Of a stretch of DNA of 7,894 nt, positions 1-5,996 are shown piece after piece. Each line of letters opens with the position of its first letter. Within the stretch, counting starts at the first letter, position 1. The stretch is taken from assembly GCA_964394975.1 (NCBI GenBank), contig CAYMZR010000092.1, positions 1-7,894 of the forward strand. The letters run 5' to 3'. This DNA is from UBA11996 sp964394975 (GTDB taxonomy: Bacteria > Chloroflexota > Dehalococcoidia > Lucifugimonadales > UBA826). The notes under the pieces are model-generated. The model was not told where the DNA came from, ran no database searches, and saw only the letters and a program-made list of their open reading frames with translations. A program made the translations under genes and the position numbers.

Positions 1-53
1 AGATTTCTTTCGGCAGCCAATTGAGTCAAAGCAATAAGGAAATCACTTTTCAT
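1..53 (-). CDS. nusA: Transcription termination/antitermination factor NusA, N-terminal fragment (gene runs off left edge)
   Basis: Only the first 17 codons lie in the window, read leftward from an ATG at 53. They give MKSDFLIALTQLAAERN, followed by a partial Leu codon. This matches the start of the NusA N-terminal RNA-polymerase-binding domain in Chloroflexota-type NusA proteins (family knowledge). NusA binds RNA polymerase and modulates pausing, termination and antitermination. A strong Shine-Dalgarno (GGAGG on the minus strand, 64-68) sits 10 bases upstream of the ATG and fixes the start. The gene has its own upstream promoter and is divergent from modA. No rimP lies directly upstream, unlike the common rimP-nusA order. 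The identification rests on a short peptide, so it is probable rather than certain. Confidence 0.75.
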   Translation of the reverse strand, partial: MKSDFLIALTQLAAERN

Positions 54-90
54 AGCTAAACTGCCTCCATTTTTTTCTCTAAATACGAAA

Positions 91-113
91 GAAAGTGGGA
101 CAGGCCCACTTTC
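91..113 (-). promoter_or_regulatory. Perfect 9-bp hairpin in the nusA 5' leader
   Basis: GAAAGTGGG (91-99) and CCCACTTTC (105-113) are perfect reverse complements around a 5-base loop. On the minus strand the hairpin lies between the predicted nusA start of transcription (near 134) and the nusA Shine-Dalgarno (64-68). No U-run follows it on either strand, so it does not look like a complete intrinsic terminator. It could be a pause or attenuation element, an RNA-stability element or a protein-binding site; the function is unknown. Confidence 0.6.
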
Positions 114-140
114 AAATTACTACTCTTAAACTAGGCTATC

Positions 141-170
141 ATTATAGCACTGTCACGCCTAATGGAACAA
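141..170 (-). promoter_or_regulatory. Sigma-70-type extended -10 promoter for nusA
   Basis: Read on the minus strand, the -10 hexamer is TATAAT (141-146), preceded by TGC (147-149), a perfect extended -10 (TGnTATAAT). A -35-like TTGTTC (165-170) lies 18 bases upstream. Transcription would start near 134 and give a leader of about 80 bases containing the 91-113 hairpin. Confidence 0.65.
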
Positions 171-224
171 CCTAGGACACACAATGTTGAAGGTACTTAA
201 ATCTACCAACACTTCTCAAGTATT

Positions 225-1019
225 TTGAAGAATATTAAAGTAAATTCAGAAGAGGGAAAATTGGCTAATTTGAACATAATAGCTATTCCCGTGTTTTGGT
301 TTCTAGTGATTGTAACAATTGGGTTTTCATTTTCTTGCGGAGCAAACGATAAAGAGATAATTGTATTTGCCGCAGCAAGCCTCACGGATGTTTTGAATGA
401 CGTGAAAAAAATATATGAATTGGAGCACTCGGCCACTGTAGAATATAATTTTGGAGGCTCTCAAGCTTTGGCGGTAGAATTGTCAAAAGGTTCTCCTGGG
501 GACGTTTTTATCTCAGCAGGAATCCCACCGATGAAATTTTTAACTGATGAATCCAATACCGAAATTTCAAGCACCTCTGTAATTGCCCATAATTCCCTGA
601 TAGTGGTAACAAAATCGCAGGACAGTCAATTACCCAGTTATTCCAGATTATTGGATTTGGATTTAATAGCGATAGCTGACCCAAACCTTGCTCCAGCAGG
701 GTTCTATTCGCAACAATTTTTAACAAATACAGAATTGTGGATAAATATTCAAGATAAACTCGTTTTTGCAGCAGATGTAAGGGCCGCCTTAAATTATGTG
801 AAATCAGGCAACGTAGATGCCGCTATTGTTTATATGACAGATGGCATGACAGAACCTCAATTACAGATAAAAGAGATTGTTCCCTTGGATTCTTATTCCA
901 ATATTTCGTATCCAGCCGCAGTCCTTAAAAACAATAAATCTAACCTTAGTAATGGTTTCGTTGATTTCCTGATGTCTTCTGAAGTGGAACAGCTTTTCCA
1001 CTCGTACGGGTTTAAGTGA
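225..1019 (+). CDS. modA: Molybdate (or tungstate) ABC transporter substrate-binding lipoprotein ModA
   Basis: Captures molybdate/tungstate outside the membrane and delivers it to ModBC. After an N-terminal hydrophobic segment (about residues 18-37) and a candidate lipobox ending at Cys38 (SFSC, a weak match), the mature part starts with the ModA hallmark FAAASLTDVL (48-57). It continues with a GGSQALA oxyanion-binding segment (77-83), GDVF (92-95), the ADPNLAPAG stretch (151-159) and VRAALNYV (185-192) leading to AAIVY (199-203). Length is normal for the family. The start is uncertain. TTG at 225 has no convincing Shine-Dalgarno, whereas TTG at 261 has GAGGG at 252-256 but only a 4-base gap, and would give a short n-region lacking basic residues. 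First gene of modABC, 7 bases before modB. A weak -35/-10 candidate (AGGACA 174-179, TTAAAT 197-202) is the best promoter I see. No ModE gene or ModE-box palindrome is visible here. Confidence 0.9.
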   Translation: MKNIKVNSEEGKLANLNIIAIPVFWFLVIVTIGFSFSCGANDKEIIVFAAASLTDVLNDVKKIYELEHSATVEYNFGGSQALAVELSKGSPGDVFISAGIPPMKFLTDESNTEISSTSVIAHNSLIVVTKSQDSQLPSYSRLLDLDLIAIADPNLAPAGFYSQQFLTNTELWINIQDKLVFAADVRAALNYVKSGNVDAAIVYMTDGMTEPQLQIKEIVPLDSYSNISYPAAVLKNNKSNLSNGFVDFLMSSEVEQLFHSYGFK

Positions 1020-1026
1020 ACAAATA

Positions 1027-1695
1027 TTGATTGATTTAATTCTGCTATCTATAAAAGTTGCAGCTGTTGCCACTTTAATTAATATTCCTATCGCCGTATA
1101 CATAGGATGGTTGATTGGGAGAAGAAATATCAGGGGGAAATTGTTTCTAGAGACCATCATTTCTTTACCGTTGGCTTTGCCACCCGTTGTGACGGGATAT
1201 TTTCTGCTCATTTTGGTTGGTAGAGAATCTGGCTTTGGCCAGCTGTCTCAATTTTTGTTTGGCAACGATATCGTTTTTACTTGGGTGGCCTCCGCTATGG
1301 CTGCATCGGTTGTTTCCTTCCCTCTAATAGTTAGGGCAATCATCGTTGCTATGCAAGGTGTTGATACTACTCTGGAAAGATCGGCTCGTTCCCTCGGAGC
1401 CGGGCCAATTCGAACATTTGTACAAATAACTCTGCCTTTGTGTTACAACGGCTTGGTGGCAGGGATATTGCTTGGATTCGTTAGGGCAATTGGGGAATTT
1501 GGTGCAACCATAGTTGTGGCTGGTAACATTCCTGGGAGAACTCAAACGATCCCATTGGCAATATACAGTAAAGTCCAACTGGGAAAAGATTCAGAAGCTA
1601 TAAATTTGATAATAGTATCTACTGTATTGGCCATTATTACCCTGATAGTTCACCATTGGTTAATTATCAGAGGATCTAGGCAATCTCAAAGGTAA
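1027..1695 (+). CDS. modB: Molybdate ABC transporter permease ModB
   Basis: Inner-membrane channel subunit of the ModABC importer. The 222-residue protein has about five hydrophobic segments: roughly residues 4-31, 42-64, 84-110, 139-167 and 192-214. The cytoplasmic EAA-type coupling loop at 117-137 contains RSLGAGP and the ITLP end, which contacts the ATPase. It is followed by the strongly ModB-like RAIGEFGATIVVAGNIPG (153-170) and TQTIPLAIY (172-180). The start is TTG, 7 bases after the modA stop. No strong Shine-Dalgarno precedes it, so translation is probably coupled to modA (inference). The length and N-terminus fit family members, which begin with a few residues before the first membrane helix. 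modC starts 6 bases after its stop. Confidence 0.93.
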   Translation: MIDLILLSIKVAAVATLINIPIAVYIGWLIGRRNIRGKLFLETIISLPLALPPVVTGYFLLILVGRESGFGQLSQFLFGNDIVFTWVASAMAASVVSFPLIVRAIIVAMQGVDTTLERSARSLGAGPIRTFVQITLPLCYNGLVAGILLGFVRAIGEFGATIVVAGNIPGRTQTIPLAIYSKVQLGKDSEAINLIIVSTVLAIITLIVHHWLIIRGSRQSQR

Positions 1696-1701
1696 TGTCT
1701 A

Positions 1702-2781
1702 ATGGTTCTTCAAATAGATATAAAAAAAGAATATAACGAATTTCAATTGGTTATCGACACAGTGACGGAAGAGGGTATAACTGGCATTTTTGGACCCACG
1801 GCTAGCGGCAAATCAACTCTTTTGAATTGTATTGCTGGGTTCGAAAAACCTGATTGTGGGCTGGTATCTTTAAATGCCGAAATTTTGTTTTCTTCAAAAG
1901 ATAAAATCAGCATCCCCACAGAAAGGCGAAAAATCGGGTATGTTCATCAACACTCCGCACTTTTCCCTCATTTGACAGTAAGAAAAAATGTGGAATTTGG
2001 ATTCAATCTAATTGAAAACGCTAGAAAAGTAATAAATTTTCAAGAACTCATTGATTTATTTCAGCTGCAAAAAATCATGGATCGCGGAGTCATGAATTTG
2101 TCGGGCGGAGAACGTCAAAGGGTCGCTTTGGCTAGAAGTTTGGCTGCAGCCCCAGAGTTATTGCTTTTAGACGAACCATTAGCTTCATTGGATTTACCTT
2201 TTAGAGGATTCATATTGGAAAAGCTAAAGGAAGTTTCTCGAACCTTGGGGTTGAACATGATTTATGTGTCACATTCAATTTCAGAAATGATGGCTTTGGT
2301 TGATTCGGTAATTGTAATCAGCGATGGCAAGAAATTGGCTGAAGGGAATCCGTCATTGTTATTGGATAACGGCGAGATTGCAGATTATGTAGATTATAGT
2401 TCGTTGGAAAATATTGTCCAAGGTACCGTGGAGGGACACTTAAGTTCTACACTGTCAACGGTATCCGTAGGAAACGCAAAACTTGTCACTCCTAAAGTAA
2501 TGCTGGATATCGGGGATCGCATAAATGTTTCAATAAAAGCAGCTGATATTATCGTTAGTAAGTACCTTCCTAGCGGTATAAGCGCTAGAAACATACTAAA
2601 AGGGTCGGTTTCGCGAACCAATAATTCGACTAATTCGTCATTTTTAGACTGCGATATTGGCGGTGTCAGTCTTATGGCGGCCCTTACTAATCACTCTCTA
2701 GTTGAACTTGGAATTGAAAAAGGTGACGATATTTTTCTCATCCTACAGGCTACAAGTATTAACCCTATGGAATCGTTGTGA
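1702..2781 (+). CDS. modC: Molybdate ABC transporter ATP-binding protein ModC with C-terminal TOBE domain
   Basis: ATPase that powers molybdate import through ModB. All nucleotide-binding motifs are intact: Walker A GPTASGKST (31-39), Q-loop Gln83, signature LSGGERQ (133-139), Walker B LLLLDEP (153-159), D-loop SLD (162-164) and the switch His191 in VSHS. The region from about residue 290 to the end (RNILKGSV..., EKGDDIFLILQATSI) has the shape of a Mop/TOBE oxyanion-binding domain, typical of ModC, where it is thought to act in regulation or substrate sensing. At 359 residues it is the usual ModC length. ATG start with AAAGG (1688-1692) 9 bases upstream. It converges with the amidohydrolase gene, and no convincing hairpin plus T-run lies in the 22-base gap. 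Confidence 0.94.
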   Translation: MVLQIDIKKEYNEFQLVIDTVTEEGITGIFGPTASGKSTLLNCIAGFEKPDCGLVSLNAEILFSSKDKISIPTERRKIGYVHQHSALFPHLTVRKNVEFGFNLIENARKVINFQELIDLFQLQKIMDRGVMNLSGGERQRVALARSLAAAPELLLLDEPLASLDLPFRGFILEKLKEVSRTLGLNMIYVSHSISEMMALVDSVIVISDGKKLAEGNPSLLLDNGEIADYVDYSSLENIVQGTVEGHLSSTLSTVSVGNAKLVTPKVMLDIGDRINVSIKAADIIVSKYLPSGISARNILKGSVSRTNNSTNSSFLDCDIGGVSLMAALTNHSLVELGIEKGDDIFLILQATSINPMESL

Positions 2782-2803
2782 GTCGAACTATGCTTACTGA
2801 GGG

Positions 2804-4036
2804 TTATATGAGTAAATTGTTTTTAGATTTAACTAGGTTGCCCTGCGATAGTATGGTATTGACGTCGTGAAGAGTGCCTATATCGGTAGATGGGTCTCCA
2901 TTTACGACCACAATATCTGCAGATTTTTCTTTTTCAAGAGTCCCTATTTCAGCTTCCATGCCAAGGCATTCTGCTGAAGTTTTGGTTGAACAAGTTATCG
3001 CCTCAAGAGGGGATATATTCATGTCGTTTACCATGACCTCTGGGATGTAGGCGAAATCGTCAAAGTGAGCATTTGTCATCCCTGAATCCATTCCAGTAAC
3101 GAATCTAACCCCTCGATCCCACATATCCCTCAAGATTTCAAATCGCTTTTCAGGGTCTCTCATTGCACCAGAGTCGGGTTTGATTGGTCTTCCCCGTAGA
3201 CGATTTAAGTGAGATAGGGCTAATGTTGGGTCTACGTAGATGCCTTTTTCCGCTATCTGGTCTGCCACATCCGGATCATAGTCATATAGTTCCGAAGGAT
3301 TGCTCGATAGCCATGAGCAATGTATGAGATTGTGTATCCCAGCTTCCACGCAATTTTTGACACCTTCCGCAGCGTGGCAATGGGCTGAAACTTTGAGTCC
3401 AAGTCGTTCGGCATCATCTACGGCATTTTTTAGAATCTCTGATGTGTACTGTGGTGCTCGTACATTGGTCCCTGGGGTAAATCCTCCTCCAGTTGACATT
3501 ATTTTTATGCAGTCAGCGCCCAGTTTAAATTGTTGTCTGATAGCCTTCACCACCTCTTCTGAGGTGTTTGCCTCCGTCCCAAACATATTGCAGTGCCCGC
3601 CGGTTGTGGTTATGGGTGTTCCAGCGACGAGTAGTCTAGGGCCCGGAATGATTCCGTCCATTATTCCTTGCCTGAGAGGGAACACAACTTCATTTCTACT
3701 TCCGAGATCTCTCATTGTGGTGACACCTGAGGAGAGCGCGGCTCTAACAGCTTGAGTGCCTCGCAGTAGGAAAGTTTCGTTGCTTTCTGTGGTGATATGT
3801 TCATACGCATCGGCTTCAGAACTGCAATGTATATGCGAGTGCATTTCAATAAATCCAGGAAGAATAGAACCTCCCGGAACTGTAAGTATTTGAGCATCTT
3901 TTTTATCAGATAAGGTTAGTTGGTCAGAAGTGCAAACCTTTATGATTTTTCCTCCCTCAGTGACAACAGCACCATTTTTCAAAGGTTCTGATCCTGAGCC
4001 ATCTATTAGTCTTTCTGATTGAATAATGTATTTCAT
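2804..4036 (-). CDS. Metal-dependent amidohydrolase, imidazolonepropionase-like family
   Basis: Predicted binuclear or mononuclear metal hydrolase of the amidohydrolase superfamily (COG1228/PF01979-type). The TIM-barrel metal ligands are all present: HxH at His66/His68 (MHSHIH), the carboxylatable Lys178 (CIKIM), His219 (SAHCHA), His239 (LIHC) and catalytic Asp317 (TGMDSG). The small beta-sandwich of this superfamily is built from the N-terminal (1-60) and C-terminal (365-410) parts, including SADIVVVNGDP (372-382). The motifs TTMRDLGS (106-113) and TTTGGHCN (143-150) resemble the branch that includes Xaa-Pro/Xaa-Arg carboxypeptidases and imidazolonepropionase-like enzymes, so a dipeptide or N-acyl amide is one possible substrate. 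The true substrate cannot be told from sequence alone. No signal peptide is evident, so it is probably cytoplasmic. ATG start with GGGA about 8 bases upstream. It is divergent from the Nudix gene. Confidence 0.9.
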   Translation of the reverse strand: MKYIIQSERLIDGSGSEPLKNGAVVTEGGKIIKVCTSDQLTLSDKKDAQILTVPGGSILPGFIEMHSHIHCSSEADAYEHITTESNETFLLRGTQAVRAALSSGVTTMRDLGSRNEVVFPLRQGIMDGIIPGPRLLVAGTPITTTGGHCNMFGTEANTSEEVVKAIRQQFKLGADCIKIMSTGGGFTPGTNVRAPQYTSEILKNAVDDAERLGLKVSAHCHAAEGVKNCVEAGIHNLIHCSWLSSNPSELYDYDPDVADQIAEKGIYVDPTLALSHLNRLRGRPIKPDSGAMRDPEKRFEILRDMWDRGVRFVTGMDSGMTNAHFDDFAYIPEVMVNDMNISPLEAITCSTKTSAECLGMEAEIGTLEKEKSADIVVVNGDPSTDIGTLHDVNTILSQGNLVKSKNNLLI

Positions 4037-4068
4037 GAATCGTGTCCCATCTTTGTAAAGTTGCGGGC

Positions 4069-4097
4069 ATTATATAGCAAGTAAGCTGAGCGAATAG
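4069..4097 (-). promoter_or_regulatory. Probable promoter for the amidohydrolase gene
   Basis: On the minus strand there is a perfect TATAAT -10 at 4069-4074. The sequence 17 bases upstream (CTATTC, 4092-4097) is only a poor -35 match. Transcription would start near 4062 and leave a leader of about 25 bases before the ATG at 4036. Confidence 0.45.
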
Positions 4098-4108
4098 CCT
4101 ATGGTCAG

Positions 4109-4137
4109 TTGCCCTGCTCGAGGCTCCACAATATACT
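4109..4137 (+). promoter_or_regulatory. Sigma-70-type promoter for the Nudix hydrolase gene
   Basis: TTGCCC (4109-4114) and TATACT (4132-4137) are separated by exactly 17 bases. The predicted transcription start near 4144 leaves about 20 leader bases, which include the GGAGG ribosome-binding site (4156-4160). It is back-to-back with the amidohydrolase promoter, so the two divergent genes share a compact control region. Confidence 0.55.
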
Positions 4138-4164
4138 TCCTTTTGGTTAATAATTGGAGGAACT

Positions 4165-4917
4165 ATGAGTGGTTTAATTTGGTCAGTAAATCCCTTTGGA
4201 GGAGCCGTCATTGATCCTAATTCAGTGTCACCTGCAAGTGGGAAATTTGGTTTAGGGTTATTAGAATCAATACCCAAGTGGCATGCCGAGAACATAAAAG
4301 TGGCATGGTTGGAGATTCCAAAAAGTTCTTTTAGTGTTATTTCGACAGCGTCGGAAGAGGGATTTGTATTTCACCATGCCACAGAAGAGTATGCCATGAT
4401 GACATTGCAAGTGGAAGAAGACGCCTTCGTACCACCCTATGCAACCCATTACATAGGAATTGGTGGAGTTGTTATAAATCAAAATAGAGAATTATTAGTG
4501 GTATCGGAAAGGTATCGGGCAGCAGGTAGGGGTCCCGGATATAAATTGCCAGGGGGAGCCTTGCAACCGGGCGAACATTTAGCGGAGGCTGCGGTAAGAG
4601 AAGTTTACGAAGAGACCGGTATTTCTACAACATTTGAGGCCCTTACCTTTTTTAGACATTGGCATGGATATAGATATGGTAAGTCAGATATTTATTTTGT
4701 AGCGAGGTTGTCGCCGCTTGATAACGATATAACAATGCAAGAAGAGGAAATAGCTGAATGCTTATGGATGCCTGTCGAGCAGTTTCTGAATGAAGACTCT
4801 GTCCATTTATTCAACAAAACAATAGTGAGATCTGCCACGGAGAGCGAAGGTTTAAAAGTTACGCCAATTGATGGCTACGAGCCTGCCGATAAATTCGAAT
4901 TTTTTATGCTTCATTGA
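4165..4917 (+). CDS. Nudix hydrolase with NUDT6-like N-terminal pre-Nudix domain
   Basis: Predicted Mg2+-dependent hydrolase of nucleoside-diphosphate-linked substrates. The Nudix box is perfect: Gly131-x5-Glu137-x7-Arg145-Glu146-Val147-x-Glu149-Glu150-x-Gly152-Ile153. Before it, residues about 10-95 are not a random extension. VAWLEIPKSS (46-55), GFVFHHATEEYAMM (66-79) and the entry ATHYIGIGGVVIN (93-105) closely resemble the pre-Nudix domain and junction of human NUDT6 and plant NUDX2/6/7/10 proteins, recognised from memory. Some plant members hydrolyse ADP-ribose or NADH (family knowledge), so that substrate class is a reasonable guess only. The 250-residue length fits this two-domain form. 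ATG start with GGAGG 4 bases upstream. It is transcribed alone or read through toward the aldolase 92 bases downstream. Confidence 0.9.
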   Translation: MSGLIWSVNPFGGAVIDPNSVSPASGKFGLGLLESIPKWHAENIKVAWLEIPKSSFSVISTASEEGFVFHHATEEYAMMTLQVEEDAFVPPYATHYIGIGGVVINQNRELLVVSERYRAAGRGPGYKLPGGALQPGEHLAEAAVREVYEETGISTTFEALTFFRHWHGYRYGKSDIYFVARLSPLDNDITMQEEEIAECLWMPVEQFLNEDSVHLFNKTIVRSATESEGLKVTPIDGYEPADKFEFFMLH

Positions 4918-4934
4918 TGGCGAAATAATACATC

Positions 4935-4978
4935 TTGTAGGTGATTTGTAGGTTATAGGTCATGAAAACCCAATAACT
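4935..4978 (+). repeat. Short direct repeats and imperfect stem-loop between the Nudix and aldolase genes
   Basis: TTGTAGGT occurs at 4935-4942 and again at 4946-4953, with a third partial TATAGGT at 4954-4960. The segment from 4951 can fold with 4978 (GGTTAT pairing with ATAACT, then GGT with ACC) around a 7-base loop. There is no T-run after it, so it is not a typical terminator. It may be a weak operator or simply chance in an AT-rich gap. Confidence 0.3.
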
Positions 4979-5009
4979 ATCTAAATGACTCATGTAAAAG
5001 GAGTGAAAA

Positions 5010-5726
5010 ATGGAAACGAATCTAAAGCAGAGAATCCGGTCTGGGGAAATATTGGTCGGGGTTTCTGTGCCTTTGGATGCCTCCGAATCTGAAATAGAAT
5101 CGATAATTAGTAAGGACGACTACGCTTTTGTTTTTACAGATAGCCAACATGGTCCTTTCAACGAAGAAACCCTGGTGAAATTTTGTCAATCTGCTAGCAA
5201 TTTAGGAATCCCTTCACAGTTTCGTATTAAACATACAAGGCATACCTATCTGATTGGCAACATACTTGATTTAGGGCCAGTGGGAATTGAAGTTCCTCAA
5301 GTTGAAACTCTTGAAACTGTCCAGGAGGCTGTTCATTACTTTTATTATCCGCAGAAAGGTGGGAGGAGTGTTGGAGGAACCGCTAGATACATGGTGGAGG
5401 GAAGGTCAGAGAGAATTGAGTACGGTAAATGGTGGAATGAAACTGGATTTTTGTCGATTCAGATGGAGTCGTTAAGGGCGGTCACTACTGCAAGTAAATT
5501 GGCCATTGAAGGTGTTGACTGTCTTACCTGGGGGCCTAATGATCTACTCTACGACATGGAAGCTCACCCCAATCACCCTATACAGACAGTAGATGACTGT
5601 TTAAAGCATGCCATTGACCAGTTACGTGGTACCCAAACTCGGATTAGTTTCAGGAGTTACGACCATAATTTGAGAAGTAAATATATAGATATGGGTGTAA
5701 CTGTTCTCATGGAGCATCCCAAATAG
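5010..5726 (+). CDS. HpcH/HpaI-family aldolase / citrate-lyase-like protein
   Basis: Predicted class II, divalent-metal, pyruvate-dependent aldolase of the phosphoenolpyruvate/pyruvate TIM-barrel superfamily. Known members cleave 2-keto-3-deoxy sugar acids or 4-hydroxy-2-oxo acids to pyruvate and an aldehyde. The expected residues are present: His47 in DSQHG (44-48), Arg72 in FRIK, the GIEVPQV strand (92-98), a YYPQKGGRSVGG loop (112-123) in place of the family's PP-G-RG loop, metal ligand Glu153 (IQMES) and Asp178 (WGPNDL). At 238 residues it is shorter than most members (about 250-260). It stops just after what looks like the last barrel strand (GVTVLMEHPK), so the C-terminal helix is reduced or missing. 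Substrate not predictable. ATG with AAAAGGAG (4996-5003) 6 bases upstream, a very good start. It lies 97 bases before rpmH but appears to be a separate unit because rpmH has its own promoter. Confidence 0.85.
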   Translation: METNLKQRIRSGEILVGVSVPLDASESEIESIISKDDYAFVFTDSQHGPFNEETLVKFCQSASNLGIPSQFRIKHTRHTYLIGNILDLGPVGIEVPQVETLETVQEAVHYFYYPQKGGRSVGGTARYMVEGRSERIEYGKWWNETGFLSIQMESLRAVTTASKLAIEGVDCLTWGPNDLLYDMEAHPNHPIQTVDDCLKHAIDQLRGTQTRISFRSYDHNLRSKYIDMGVTVLMEHPK

Positions 5727-5728
5727 CT

Positions 5729-5759
5729 GCAGTTGGCTTTAAGACAGAGAATCAACTGC
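5729..5759 (+). repeat. Inverted repeat between the aldolase stop and the rpmH promoter
   Basis: GCAGTTG (5729-5735) and CAACTGC (5753-5759) are perfect reverse complements with a 17-base spacer. The right arm ends 8 bases before the rpmH -35. No T-run follows, so it does not match an intrinsic terminator. It could be an operator for the rpmH cluster or a weak 3'-end structure for the aldolase transcript. A 7-bp match at this distance can occur by chance. Confidence 0.35.
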
Positions 5760-5767
5760 TAAACAAA

Positions 5768-5797
5768 TTGACACTGTTCTGGTGATGTAAGTAGAAT
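5768..5797 (+). promoter_or_regulatory. Strong sigma-70-type promoter for the rpmH-rnpA-yidD-yidC cluster
   Basis: A perfect -35 TTGACA (5768-5773) is followed after 18 bases by TAGAAT (5792-5797), one mismatch from the consensus -10. Transcription would start near 5804, about 20 bases before the rpmH ATG. Strong promoters are expected for this ribosomal-protein-led operon. Confidence 0.75.
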
Positions 5798-5823
5798 TTG
5801 AAGGTTAATTTAAGGGAATAGTA

Positions 5824-5961
5824 ATGCCAAAAAGAACCTATCAACCCAAAAACAGAAGACGTATGAGAGTGCACGGCTTCCGGTCACGTATGAGTACCAA
5901 GGCCGGTAGGAATGTCCTTAAAAGGCGAATGTTCAAAGGGCGACATAAATTAACTGTTTAA
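5824..5961 (+). CDS. rpmH: Large-subunit ribosomal protein L34
   Basis: A 45-residue, highly basic protein starting MPKRTYQPKNRRRMRVHGF. It is the essentially invariant bL34 sequence and continues RSRMSTKAGRNVLKRRMFKG (20-39) before ending HKLTV, a slight departure from the usual RxRLT/V-type tail. It binds 23S rRNA in the large ribosomal subunit. ATG start with AAGGGA (5812-5817) 6 bases upstream. First gene of the rpmH-rnpA-yidD-yidC cluster conserved across bacteria, and often near the replication origin. No dnaA or cluster of DnaA boxes is seen next to it here. Confidence 0.98.
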   Translation: MPKRTYQPKNRRRMRVHGFRSRMSTKAGRNVLKRRMFKGRHKLTV

Positions 5962-5996
5962 ATTTGTGTTTATAGTTTGAGCGGCCCAATACCGCG

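Noticed and set aside
184..228. A 14-codon ORF (ATG 184, stop 226-228) overlapping the TTG at 225 of modA, possibly a leader peptide
   Set aside because: No Shine-Dalgarno, no informative composition and no attenuator-like structure after it; chance is sufficient.
736..744. TGTGGATAA, a perfect DnaA-box match
   Set aside because: A single copy inside the modA coding sequence with no cluster, no AT-rich unwinding region and no dnaA nearby; not evidence for an origin.
508..1578. Minus-strand frames of 70-116 codons opposite modA and modB
   Set aside because: All are shadows of the mod genes; none has a ribosome-binding site together with a plausible protein sequence.
2761..2810. Possible bidirectional terminator between modC and the amidohydrolase gene (AACCCT 2761-2766 versus AGGGTT 2800-2805)
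   Set aside because: Only 6 bp pair over a long spacer and there is no T-run on either side; too weak to call.
3300..3755. A 151-codon open frame on the plus strand
   Set aside because: It lies entirely antisense to the amidohydrolase, whose motifs are unambiguous; it has no family resemblance and is a reading-frame shadow.
3957..4295. A 112-codon minus-strand frame spanning the amidohydrolase start and the Nudix start
   Set aside because: It crosses two good promoters and overlaps two well-supported genes; no recognisable protein features.
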